Assembly (NCBI GenBank): GCA_958510875.1
Contig: OY294069.1
Location: 1,550,001 to 1,614,000 of the forward strand
Length of the DNA: 64,000 nucleotides
Direction of reading: 5' to 3'
Origin: Endomychus coccineus
Lineage: Eukaryota; Arthropoda; Insecta; Coleoptera; Endomychidae
Shown: positions 1-11,334 of the stretch, one piece after another
Layout of the letters: the number at the start of each line of letters is the position of its first letter
Position numbering within the stretch: position 1 is the stretch's first letter
Made by a program: the position numbers and the translations under genes
Notes under the pieces: generated by a model
Databases searched by the model: none
What the model saw: the letters and a program-made list of their open reading frames with translations, nothing else
What the model was told of the DNA's origin: nothing

Positions 1-1229
1 GTATAGTATGCAATGTTTTTACTTCAGTAGCAATGTTTGTCAAACTTTTCAGGCAGTAAATACTTCTTGACAATTACTTACAAGTTACCTCAACATGCTT
101 GGACCAATTCAGACGACTGTCGATATTGATACCATAAAACTAGACTAGAAAATTACCACATATTACTTTCTGGCTGAGTTCTTCTATCTAACAGTCAGCA
201 TACGTAATGTAATAAGAATATGATGTATTGTGGAACATACTGTATATTTCTAACTCTAATCAACAAGATCGAATACATTCATCTTCGACCTAAAACGCAA
301 TAAATCATTTTATTCTTAGTGTCAGAGAGATTAAAACACAACGCATCGTCTCGATAAAACTTATTCTTCATCACGACAGGTGGGAAAATGTGACAAAACC
401 ACAGTCGCAATCCGGGAGACAACACGGAGCCTGATGGCCAGGTATATAAATTTGAAATATGTTAAACTTATACGCTGCTTATTTGAGAATGAGTGTGTTC
501 TTAAGCAACTTCTAGAGTTTCAACGATTACGGGGAGTGTAAATAATTCCAATCTACGGGGGGTGAATTCAGCTCGCATACGAGACAGGAGGGTTTGTCTT
601 GTTAGTAAAAGTCTTTATGGTGACCCTTAACGGTCAATTAAATGTATATTCAATCTGCGGTTGATACAATATATTTGTTACGTCTGAAAAACAGTACTTT
701 TGTTATGCGAAGGGCGTGCGTTACGACGAGAAGCTCCAAGGACCCTCTTAGGTGGCCCTTTGCCCTTAATAGACGTCACCAGCGGTAAAGCGAAGAAATT
801 TATGGGTTTCTTCTCTGCCAATTGTTAGAAACTATAACACGTAATGTACACTCTCGCATTGTTGATGCTATAAGGAACGGAGTCGCTCAGACAAGTAGAG
901 TTTACTATTCGAGCACGGTCGTAGGGGATACTTAGCTGGACGGTTGGAAAGTCATGACCCACCTGGACCGCAACGAAGTCAATTCACACGCTCCTCGTGC
1001 CCAGATCTCAAAACCGGAGGATAATTTTAAGTCTACTTAATTGTGATTAAACAGAATTTAATAGATAACACATTCACAAATCGTTTACGTGTAATAAATT
1101 TATGATATATGATCGCCGATTATCATTATTCATACCGCTCTGGTTCTTGTCATAATGGAAATTACATCATGCCTCAGAAATATGTAGCATTGAAAAAAGC
1201 AGTAGTTTTATAAACAAGAAATAATCACC
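1..1229. other. No recognised gene
   Basis: No open frame of note and no family I recognise on either strand. Composition is mixed, with a more GC-rich stretch around 690-1020. It may be unique intergenic or intronic DNA. Confidence 0.4.
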
Positions 1230-1231
1230 CT

Positions 1232-1960
1232 GATATAAAAAATTGGTTGGATGCAAACAATTTGGAATTGAACAATTCCAAAACTAAATTTATAGCATTC
1301 TCGCCAACGAAAGCAGGACAGGAACCCTTGAAAATAGAAAACTCCTCAGATGTAATTGATCAAACTGATTCTATAAAATATTTGGGGATATTTTTTGACA
1401 AATATCTTAAATGGGGAAACCATATCGATTTTCTATCAAAAAAAGCAAAAAAACTCATGTATAGATTTTATTAGCTCAGGAGCATACTAAATAAGAAACA
1501 TTTATTGACTATTTATATCATTGTCTGGTTTAATCACTCTTATCTTACGGTGTGAATGTTTGGGGCTCTGCATATAATTACTCCTTGAAGCCATTACAAA
1601 TTATACAAAATTATGTGATTAGAATTTTTTTTTCGATCCCCGCAAGGACAAGCATGAAACCTATATTTATACAAATATCAAAAGTCTATATATGTTCTCA
1701 GTAATCCAGTGAATACATAAACAAAATAATACTGTAAGAGTAAATCAACCCTACTCAGATAGAGCCATACAGAATAAGGAATATACATACCAAAAATTTA
1801 ATAAAACTGTTTGTCAGAAAAGGAAAGACTTTATTGGTATAAGATTGTACAATTCACTACCTGTTAAATTGAAGAGCGTTACTAAAACACAATTTATAAT
1901 TCAGACTGAATTATACATTATACAAAATTATAATTTATTAAGTTCATTTCTGAAATAAGA
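1232..1960 (+). pseudogene. LINE reverse transcriptase 3' fragment
   Basis: A 75-codon open stretch at about 1247-1474 reads like the end of the palm and the thumb of a non-LTR retrotransposon reverse transcriptase. It has a LNNSKTKFIAFS block followed by KYLGIFFDKYLKWGNHI, the usual spacing for this region. Downstream, with stops and frame changes, come further C-terminal landmarks, including a YNSLPVKLKSVTKTQF-like segment near 1850-1900. The endonuclease and the catalytic YADD region are absent, so this is a 5'-truncated, decayed copy. Its wording resembles the LINE copies at 41.0-42.85 kb and 48.6-50.7 kb more than the family A fragments described elsewhere. It cannot act on its own. Confidence 0.75.
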
Positions 1961-3735
1961 CCCGATATTATTCTTCCTTAAATGGGCAAAATGTTCTTCA
2001 TTCCGACTTAGAATATTCTTTCTACTTTGACCACAGTAACGTGTAAATTCCACTTTACGACTTAGAAATGGCCGCTGTAGGACAATCGGTTAACTCTGAT
2101 AATATTCTAAGAGCCATGGTCCGTATATTCTGAGAGTCATGGACCGTACCTATATTCTAAGGGTCTTGGTTGCTCGGTGTCAGTTACCGCTTCTCTTTCG
2201 AGGGTGTTCTGTGAGACGCCGGAAAGGAAGAGAAAATGTTACTTCTGGTGAATTCGTTCGAGTGGAAAGTCGATTGCTAGGTTATTTCAACAGGGAGGTG
2301 ATACCAAGCGTGTGTTTGGAACCAAATTCTGGGAATATCCTTCCGTTGAAAACAAAGACATCAATCACCAATTTGGATTGGAATATTTGGAATTTATTGG
2401 GTGATTGATATACCTTCGGGGATCTAAATTTAGTTTTCGACGTGTCTGACTGTGAACGGAAGTAAAAGTTGTCTTATTTGAAGGAAAACCCTATCGTGTT
2501 AGAGGTGAATATTGTTGTAATCCCATTTGATTTATTCACTAAATTCAGGAATTAATTGCCTTCATAGGTGGTATCTGACAGAACATAACTTAGTTCAAAT
2601 TTGTTAACAATTGTTGTGTATTTTGTTCATGTCTGTCTGCTGACGACAATAAAACAATAGAGTTTGAACATTTCGTGATTTCAGGGTTCTACTTTTTCTT
2701 CTTCTTCCCTATATTTTTGTCTATGTTGTGGAAAGTTCAACAAGAAGTGTGTTGAGGATTGTTTGGAATCTGCTGTGGGGAGATCACTCAGGAGTCGCTG
2801 ATTTATTTGTGCTGTACAATCGTGGAAACGGTATCATAATTGTGGCAGGCACCCCTACATGAAGTAGAAGTAATTAATCATCACCAAGCAAAATACAACA
2901 TCAACTCTCACCAGGTCAGATTATCGATTGCGGTTTTGTGTAACAATTTTAATAATCATTGAGTATTGTATATTATGTAAATTCAATCACTGTTCACTTG
3001 TTTAAATGATTTAAGTAACTAATTTCATCCATATTTTCTAATCATCCGCTTCATATCTCATTAATATAAGTTTGTCATAAATTATATCAATATTAGTATT
3101 TCAAAGTAAATGTCAATCATTCTGGGTACAGGTCTTTTATTTTCTTTCTTTCAGGGTAATTCAACCTGGGGACTTGAGTATTTGAGTCCCCTAGTTATAT
3201 ACATAATTCATTGGTTGGTTAAAATACTCTGGCGCCCGAATTTTTAATATCTGAAATATAACCTACGACCATCTTCACTGTAGATGTCGGCAACCAAGTG
3301 ATAAAATAGAGCTTTATTTTATCCTTTAGTAAGAGTAAATAAGAACCCTTACACCACATGTCATTTTGAAAACACTCACAATTAATGTTGTGCACTCTAG
3401 TCGGAATGCCTAGCTTCATCTTACATTTATAAATTGGTTTAATTGCAGATTTAGGAACCAAATCTTGGAATGTATTAATTATTGATTAAGGGAAACATTA
3501 ATGGCGTAATTTGGTTAATTCGTCTGTGTGAGTGGGCTTGAGAAAAAAAGGCGAACGTATGCTTATCATTTGTACAAAATGTTCAAGAGAAATGGAAAAC
3601 ATCAAGTATTTCAACGTTTTAGATCAAACCGATTTTTCACAAGACAACTCACATACAGATCGACCATACACAACACATCCTCACATGCGCAATCTGATAC
3701 ATTCGAAGCATGTAACTCCATAATCTACGGATTAA
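1961..3735. other. No recognised gene; possible LTR leader
   Basis: No convincing coding frame. At about 3229-3241 the plus strand reads TGGCGCCCGAA, which matches the start of a tRNA-Lys primer-binding site of LTR retroelements. No paired LTR or gag/pol follows, so this is only a hint. A short triplicated motif lies at 2102-2172. Confidence 0.35.
2102..2172 (+). repeat. Three short tandem motifs
   Basis: Three imperfect copies of a unit that begins TATTCTRAGRG and carries CATGG or CTTGG follow one another at roughly 27 bp spacing. Function unknown; probably replication slippage. Confidence 0.5.
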
Positions 3736-3737
3736 TC

Positions 3738-3990
3738 AACATTCGTAGGAAGGTGGGAGATCTCTTCGTTTTCTAGATATTTGGATGGTCCGTGTTCATC
3801 AGAAATCTCGTCTGTACTTTCACCACGAGATTCCAGATAGGCGAACCAGATGAGCTAACCTATTCACCCTTTCACTGTTAAGCTCGAGACCTGTCGAACT
3901 TCTTTCCACCAGACTTCATTTTCTTATCGAACAGCGAAGTTGTGGAACCCTTTCTCTATGGCTATAACCTTCAAGAAAAATTCTAATGAC
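3738..3990 (+). pseudogene. LINE family A C-terminal fragment
   Basis: The plus strand encodes the end of a non-LTR retrotransposon polyprotein. It contains RRKVGDLF, then a stop, then FIRNLV, TYSPFTVKLETCRTSFHQT and FSYRTAKLWNPF. The pattern RRKVGDLSLFYRY...CSSEISS...RTAKLWN is the usual terminus of a widespread arthropod LINE lineage, called family A here. The same block recurs in minus orientation near 36.1-36.2 kb and 59.07-59.19 kb. An in-frame stop and the lack of any upstream palm domain show that it is dead. The ORF that starts at 3528 is only partly this reading. Confidence 0.65.
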
Positions 3991-4879
3991 GATTATTAAT
4001 TATTTTGTAAAATTTAAAGTTGTGTTTCCTTTCGCTATTCTAGATTGGCTTCCTAAAGAATTATTTTGGATAGGAACTCTTAGAAATATCTGTTCAAAAC
4101 CGTATGTGCTATATACTATATATGAAAATCTGATCGACATGTATAGGAAAGTTAGCGTGGCGACAGACTCCGGGGTGGTCCATGGGGGATAAAATCCTCA
4201 TGTAGTAAGTGTAGAAGCGCTCAGTTCATTAGCATGCGACCCGCAGGCTACAATCGTTGCTGGGTTCCGTGCGAAAATAGCCGCATTAATTAGCATTTAG
4301 ATGGTTTAATGATAATTAGTCGATGCCGAGCGAGTTACCAGCTGCACGGGATAAAACATGGCGGCGTGGAAGAGGCGGCGGATGTGCGGCGCGAAAACGG
4401 TGTGAAAAGAATAACCCCGAGATACGTACAACGAGAGACGAGCTCTCGCTCTTTCAAATTAACCGATCGTTATGACGAAGTTCACTTTACTCCCGTCTAA
4501 ACGGTCCTTCATTTTGTTAACTTACGCCGTCACCAGATAAGCCTACCGTATCGCGATTAAATTTATCTCCGTCTTTCCAAGAACACTTTTCAACTTGAAA
4601 AGATCCAAAAATCGATATTTCAAAATTTCTGCACCAAGAATTTATTTAAATGAAGGAAATATCTGCAGTATTAGAAAATGCAATGCATGTACGAATGCTA
4701 TAAATAAATAAAAAGTTAGGCGGAATAACTAAACAATGAGGGTCATAAGTAAATTTAACTCCTTCGAAAAATCAAACGCAACACGTCATGATATTTCCAT
4801 AAATGTAAAGAAACATGTTGGTAGAGAAATTTTCCCACTCTTGTATTCATAATTATTTATATATAATTCATACTGGGTC
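3991..4879. other. No gene; homeodomain-like motif cluster
   Basis: Nothing codes convincingly. The stretch at 4180-4500 is more GC-rich than its surroundings and holds closely spaced ATTAATTAG and TAATGATAATTAG motifs. It looks like single-copy DNA and could be regulatory, but nothing here proves it. Confidence 0.3.
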
Positions 4880-4920
4880 AAGAATCTTATTATTTGTATT
4901 CATAATGAACACCTGCTCAT

Positions 4921-5260
4921 ATGCAGGAATATTTTCCTGAAATTATTCCTATTGATAAAAATAGGTCAATAATTTCAAATTACCACCTAATTGCTTTCCT
5001 ATCACACTTTAGTTCAATATTTGAAAAAAGTCATTTACAATATATTGCTCACCTTGAATGCTAATGAAGTTTATCCTGAATCACAAAATACAGAAATGAT
5101 TTAGAATCATCTATCAGAGCTATTCACAAAGCAATTCTATATCTCTTGAATTTTCAGAATATCATTTAAAACCTTATCTGTGTGTTGACTTGATGTAATG
5201 AATTATCAACTATATTTACAAACAGAATTCAGTTCTTGATGGATAAACTAGTTTTGGAAG
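4921..5260 (+). pseudogene. LINE reverse transcriptase motif 1-2 fragment
   Basis: From 4921 the plus strand reads about 46 codons that include IPIDKNRSIISNYHLIAFL and SHFSSIFEK. This is the early finger region of a LINE reverse transcriptase, where the family usually has SNYRPISLLS followed by KIFEK. The frame stops at about 5058. Short later pieces (RAIHKAILYLL, near 5115-5150, and a YKQNSVL segment near 5215) would fit the next part of the domain in shifted frames. There is no catalytic DD. It is a small, heavily decayed remnant. Confidence 0.55.
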
Positions 5261-5270
5261 AAAATGTTTA

Positions 5271-6959
5271 TGAGCCCGTATTTCTAGTTAAAACTTGGAC
5301 AATCCAAAATGGGCCCCTAGTGGCATCGTAACATGGATAAGCGTACATCGTCAAGAGCACAACAGTCGATGGGAAGAGGTATGTTTGATGATAAGAGCAT
5401 TTTAATTTTGGGATGGTAGTGAAATAATAAATTTGTGACAGGTATATGTGTTGTTCACAGGCAATCTAGAAGGTTTCATCCCTGGAGCTGATCTTACATT
5501 AAGTTCAAAATCTTGATTATTATGGCGAAACGATCCTATATCAGAAAGGATAATGCTCCATAGTATGGCAAAGTAGTGAAAAAGTAAATGACCTTAGCGA
5601 AAGAGGGAGAAATACAAGAATAGTTGAACCAACATAACATCAGATTTGAAGAAGTAAGTAACATCTTTCTTTTGGTGATAATTATCTAATGTTACTTTGT
5701 AGAAATAAACCACCGAACAGGTTTATAATTGACGAATTAGCTCCCGAATGGGGCTACCTCCATATTTGGTAACTTCAACTGCTGGTTTATTCGTAATACT
5801 TATAAAGTTAGTAACGATTAACTATATGACGAATGTTTCCGATGTGGCCAAAAGAAGAAACTCTATGGTCGAAAACCCTACACAAACAACAATTATATGA
5901 CTAGTGTGTCGGCTCCGACTACTATGTCTTTGATATCTATTACTATCACTAACTTATTCATAACTACTTGTTTAATGACTTACACCTACTCGATACTACA
6001 ATCTAATAGTCTATAAATATTTCTCCCTTGTTTTCATACGGAGTCAAACATTGTCTTAGTCGAGTCACCGTGCCGCAACCTTGTTGATTCAGCATGATAT
6101 TGATATTACATAGCATATTTACAATCCTTTGTCTAGTAGACAATGTGTTTGGTTAAACATTCGGCAATAAGCAATATAGTTTCGGTTTCTACGACTGAAG
6201 TAATCACCGTCAATTATAAAGGAATGTTCATAAAATAAAATTCATCAAAACTTAAAATACTTCTAACGAACGATTACCCTGAATCACCCTGTATATATTA
6301 ACAAATACACTTAAACTTTCATAGGAAGTGAAATGTTCGCGGTTGCGGAAAATTCTATTGAACGCATTATATCGCTCCCTATATTCCAGATTATGACATT
6401 TCTATGACAGAAATCGTATAATAAATGATACGGTATAAAAGTTAGCAAGTTCATCTCGTCTTCCCTCCGGATTTGTTTTCCCACGTCTATCAGTAAAACA
6501 TAACCCTCTGTGACATTATCCAATAAAGCAGTGATCCCCCGTAATCCTCAGTTATTGGCATCGGTCCACCCACAAGTTATGACAACACGTCCCCCAGAGA
6601 TGAGACTTTTTGTAAAGTGAATTCCGCAAAGAGGGATTATAACGTGCAAGTGGCGCCCTCTATACATCTACAACTAGTTTAGTATGCGCGGCATGTGTAT
6701 GAAGCCGACACACAATCTGCTGCTACTTGCTATTTTGTAGTTTCGGTTTAATTCGCGCGAGCGTTTACTGCCAGAACGATTTCTTCGCTTCATTACAGTT
6801 TCCGTAAACAATTCAATTCATCCTGTTTATTTTGATGTTGTGTGTTATGATTAACAACAAAAGAAATATGAATTGCCTTACTCAAATACATGCATGTATT
6901 TTAGAAAATAAATGCCATTCTAAACAAATTAATTTTGATCACAATGCAGTGATCACCCC
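5271..6959. other. No recognised gene
   Basis: No supported coding frame. A sequence reading CACCCTGTATATA near 6285-6297 resembles the outer end of some mariner elements in inverted form, but no partner end is seen. The ORFs at 6311-6523 (minus) and 6832-7089 (plus) look like chance, the second running into satellite DNA. Confidence 0.35.
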
Positions 6960-7591
6960 ACTACGTATTATAACGAACTGTAACACGCTTAGGCGTTATC
7001 TTTGGTCAAAATTAACGTTGGAATCGTATTCCTCATTGCTTCAGACGGCTTATATCGCATGCTCATCAAAATCAATGAGATTGACCTAAATCACATGTTT
7101 TCTATATTCGATCCTTACGGAATTTGGCAAAAGTCGAACTTATTGAAAAATTTTGATAATTGCTGAGATATAATCGGTAGGTATTTAGAACACTACTGAT
7201 ACGAATTTTACGTATACTATTCCTCCAAAACATGAATTTATTGGGGTCATAAACTAGCAGATAATCAGAGTTCAGGGTCATGACACGCTGTAAAATGGTT
7301 AGCAGTTATCTCAGGTCAAAACTAACATTGGAATCGAATTCCTCATCGCTGCAAACGTATTATGACACACTTTCATTCAATTCAATGAGATTGACAAGAG
7401 TCACATTTTCCCATACCCCTTAAGAAAATTGCCAAAATTCAAAAAAATCAACAAATTCTTATAATTGCTGGAATGTATTCTCTAGGTGTTTAGAACACTA
7501 CTGATATGAATTTTACGTATATTATCCCTCCAAAACATTATTTTATTGGGGTCATAAACTAGCAGATAGCCAGAATTCAGGGTCACGACAC
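6960..7591 (+). repeat. Diverged ~300-305 bp satellite units
   Basis: The anchor CACGCTGTAAAATGGTTA and its variants occur near 6984, 7284 and 7589, so the spacing here is about 300 and 305 bp. Each unit carries a shared front part (anchor, CAGGTCAAAACTAAC, TTGGAATCGAATYCCTCAT) and about 125 bp of extra sequence (TAATTGCTGG..., TTTAGAACACTACTGATA..., ATTTTATTGGGGTCATAAAC). This extra block is missing from the 179 bp units that follow, so these look like the ancestral form of the array. Confidence 0.85.
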
Positions 7592-9612
7592 GCTGTAAAA
7601 TGGTTAACCGTTATCTCAGGTCAAAACTAACATTGGAATCGAATCCCTCATCGTTGCAAACGTATTACAATAAACTTTCATTCAATTCAATGAGATTGAC
7701 CAGAATCACATCTTTTCCATACTTACCCCTTACGAGAAGACCAGATAACCAGAATGCAGGGTCATGACAAGCTGTAAAATGGTTAACCGTTATCTCAGGT
7801 CAAAACTAACATTGGAATCGAATCCCTCATCGTTGCAAACGTATTACAATAAACTTTCATTCAATTCAATGAGATTGACCAGAATCACATCTTTTCCATA
7901 CTTACCCCTTACGAGAAGACCAGATAACCAGAATGCAGGGTCATGACACGCTGTAAAATGGTTAACCGTTATCTCAGGTCAAAACTAACATTGGAATCGA
8001 ATCCCTCATCGTTGCAAATGCATTACAATAAACTTTCATTCAATTCAATGAGATTGACCAAAATCACATCTTTTCCATACTTACCCCTTACGAGAAGACC
8101 AGATAACCAGAATGCAGGGTCATGACACGCTGTAAAATGGTTAACCGTTATCTCAGGTCAAAACTAACATTGGAATCGAATCCCTCATCGTTGCAAACGT
8201 ATTACAATACACTTTCATTCAATTCAATGAGATTGACCAGAATCACATCTTTTCCATACTTACCCCTTACGAGAAGACCAGATAACCAGAAGGCAGGGTC
8301 ATGACAAGCTGTAAAATGGTTAACCGTTATCTCAGGTCAAAACTAACATTGGAATCGAATCCCTCATCGTTGCAAACGTATTACAATACACTTTCATTCA
8401 ATTCAATGAGATTGACCAGAATCACATCTTTTCCATACTTACCCCTTACGAGAAGACCAGATAACCAGAATGCAGGGTCATGACACGCTGTAAAATGGTT
8501 AACCGTTATCTCAGGTCAAAACTAACATTGGAATCGAATCCCTCATCGTTGCAAACGTATTACAATACACTTTCATTCAATTCAATGAGATTGACCAGAA
8601 TCACATCTTTTCCATACTTACCCCTTACGAGAAGACCAGATAACCAGAATGCAGGGTCATGACACGCTGTAAAATGGTTAACCGTTATCTCAGGTCAAAA
8701 CTAACATTGGAATCGAATCCCTCATCGTTGCAAACGTATTACAATACACTTTCATTCAATTCAATGAGATTGACCAGAATCACATCTTTTCCATACTTAC
8801 CCCTTACGAGAAGACCAGATAACCAGAATGCAGGGTCATGACACGCTGTAAAATGGTTAACCGTTATCTCAGGTCAAAACTAACATTGGAATCGAATCCC
8901 TCATCGTTGCAAACGTATTACAATACACTTTCATTCAATTCAATGAGATTGACCAGAATCACATCTTTTCCATACTTACCCCTTACGAGAAGACCAGATA
9001 ACCAGAATGCAGGGTCATGACACGCTGTAAAATGGTTAACCGTTATCTCAGGTCAAAACTAACATTGGAATCGAATCCCTCATCGTTGCAAACGTATTAC
9101 AATACACTTCCATTCAATTCAATGAGATTGACCAGAATCACATCTTTTCCATACTTACCCCTTACGAAAAGACCAGATAACCAGAATGCAGGGTCATGAC
9201 ACGCTGTAAAATGGTTAACCGTTATCTCAGGTCAAAACTAACATTGGAATCGAATCCCTCATCGTTGCAAACGTATTACAATACACTTTCATTCAATTCA
9301 ATGAGATTGACCAGAATCACATCTTTTCCATACTTACCCCTTACGAGAAGACCAGATAACCAGAATGCAGGGTCATGACACGCTGTAAAATGGTTAACCG
9401 TTATCTCAGGTCAAAACTAACATTGGAATCGAATCCCTCATCGTTGCAAACGTATTACAATACACTTTCATTCAATTCAATGAGATTGACCAGAATCACA
9501 TCTTTTCCATACTTACCCCTTACGAAAAGACCAGATAACCAGAATGCAGGGTCACGACACGCTGTAAAATGGTTAGCCGTTATATCAGGTCAAAACGTTA
9601 GAATCGAATTCC
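7592..9612 (+). repeat. 179 bp satellite, 11 complete units
   Basis: The anchor GCTGTAAAATGGTTA recurs exactly every 179 bp from 7592 to 9561, giving eleven complete units and a partial twelfth. Units differ by only a few substitutions, for example ACAAGCTG versus ACACGCTG, or GAGAAGACC versus GAAAAGACC, so homogenisation or expansion was recent. Most units contain a 60-codon open frame. Each stop overlaps the next start as ATGA, and the next frame is one base off because 179 is not a multiple of three. I regard these frames as a by-product of repetition rather than genes: there is no separate signal for expression and the peptide resembles nothing I know. Confidence 0.95.
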
Positions 9613-10769
9613 TTAGAATCAGTAATTTTCAAAGTGTCAAAAACATGTTCTCCATTCTCAATTTTACTGTTATAATTTGGGTCCAACAACCACTTGGGAT
9701 AGGCTTTTTGAAACTCAAGAAAGATAGCAAGACTTATTTTTGATTTACCTTATAGCAGTGATGTTTTTATATACACTGCACGCGATTAATTCTAAAACAG
9801 TTATCAAAAAAAAATCATTCAATAATGAGGCACCCTATTTATATGATGTACTGCATGCAAGTATCAAAATATACAGAGTTCAAAAATAAGGTAAAAATAT
9901 TCTCTCAAGATTTATCCAAACTTCCTATTCAATTTTCCAATTTCTTTATCGAAATATGTTCTTCCAACAATTATTGCAAACACCTGTTCATATTGTTGCA
10001 TATCCAGTACTCCTCTTCAAATTGTGGTTTACAAAATATTTATTCTACTGCCTCTCAGACTTTACCCCATTGTGGTTATTATTATTATACCTCCACTATC
10101 ATTATATATTACCCCGCATTCAAACTGCAACTTCGTTTGTTCTTTCTACCCCGTAATTGAGTATGAATATCTTCCCACGACACAGTCTAAACTATAGTTA
10201 TAGTGCGTCTATGAAATAAATGATAAAATATAAAGTAAACGTGTTTTATATCAACAGGAAAAAGATTTGAATTTGATGATTAAAGTAAGTATATATCATT
10301 TCATTCAGCAATAAGTCTTTAGATTATCTTCTCTGGAGATTACGATGAATATAAGAAAGGTCCGTGGATTCGTCTGTATAATCCAAAGGATTATTAAGAC
10401 GCAAATAGTGTGGGCAATGTGTGTAATCCTCTCAATCAGTGGAGATATAATAAAGTCCGGCGAGTAGAAAAGCTAAAAGTGCTGAACGTGTCTAGCGTGC
10501 CGCTATTCAACATATATCAGCCCCAGCAGCAGCATCGGAGAGATAACCACCGCTTGACCGCCCGAAACGTGCCCCTCATGCTAACCAGCACCATCTGCTA
10601 CGTCCTCCTTCTAATATCTCTTTATTTATCTATCAGTGCAAAACATCGCTCTCTCGAATATCGGTAAACAATGCAAAACAATGTTCGTACCCAGGACTGT
10701 AATCAAAAGTTTGCCTTTTAACTATAAGCCCATGAAAGAATCAGGCAAATGAATGAAATTTATTGACCT
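9613..10769. other. No recognised gene
   Basis: AT-rich DNA. Open stretches at 9825-10160 and 10410-10667 show no domain and read as chance. Confidence 0.35.
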
Positions 10770-11000
10770 TTCGATGATTTATAATGAATGAAACTGCAAC
10801 TTAGAGTCGCAGGAAAGTTTCTTTGTAAGCACAGAATCAGACATCTTAACCATCTCTGACTGACTGCAAACTGCTCTATAATTCCTAATAATTTTCTTAT
10901 CTCCTAGCGTATGTAATGGTTTCAGGAAGCTATGTATCCAATGATCTTGAAAGGTGCCTAGAGAAAAAAATTTATTGAAGATATTTCGCAAAGAAATTGC
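10770..11000 (-). pseudogene. LINE reverse transcriptase motif 1-2 fragment
   Basis: On the minus strand a 70-codon frame holds LGTFQDHWIHSFLKPLHTLG, then DKKIIRNYRAVCSQSE and SVLTKKLS. This matches the layout of LINE reverse transcriptase motifs 0-2, in which a WK..YLKPLHKSGDKK..NYRPI block leads into the fingers. No palm catalytic residues follow, so it is an isolated decayed fragment. It sits just outside the left palindromes of the Crypton-like element. Confidence 0.6.
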
Positions 11001-11144
11001 TAGTGTATAGATATCTGTGCATTAAAAACAAAGGTATCAGGTCCCATTGTGAGCTTAGGGGAACAGAGAGAACGTAATATATTTTTTCTCCAAATGACAT
11101 TAAAAGCGGCCTTTTAATTACACTTGGCAGGCTTAGAAGTTGTA

Positions 11145-11213
11145 CTTTTAATGCCTAGGCAGAAAAAGTCCACTTTTACTGCCTAGGCAGAAAAAGTTCG
11201 TTGCTAGGCAACC
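11145..11213. repeat. Palindromic border sites of Crypton-like element 1
   Basis: Two near-palindromes of 26 bp lie side by side at 11145-11170 and 11173-11198. Each has arms ACTTTTA and its complement flanking TGCCTAGGCA. A third, shorter one, GTTGCTAGGCAAC, follows at 11201-11213. Tyrosine recombinases bind inverted arms around a short core, so these are good candidates for the recombinase sites. That role is inferred. Confidence 0.75.
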
Positions 11214-11334
11214 TTCCAAGTAATAATTTGAATTAAACTGGTTATTAAAATTGACATTAAGAAAACTCAAAATGATGCTGATGATAATAAACTGGTTTTA
11301 TTGCATTAAAACTACAAACTACAACACGAAATTT

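Noticed and set aside
6285..6297. mariner terminal end
   Set aside because: A 10 bp match without a partner end or transposase nearby is too weak.
7592..9612. CRISPR-like array
   Set aside because: The whole unit repeats, with no variable spacers, and the sequence is eukaryotic.
10410..10667. 85-codon plus-strand frame that could be a host exon
   Set aside because: No domain, no splice or polyadenylation context, and composition is not coding-like at its ends.
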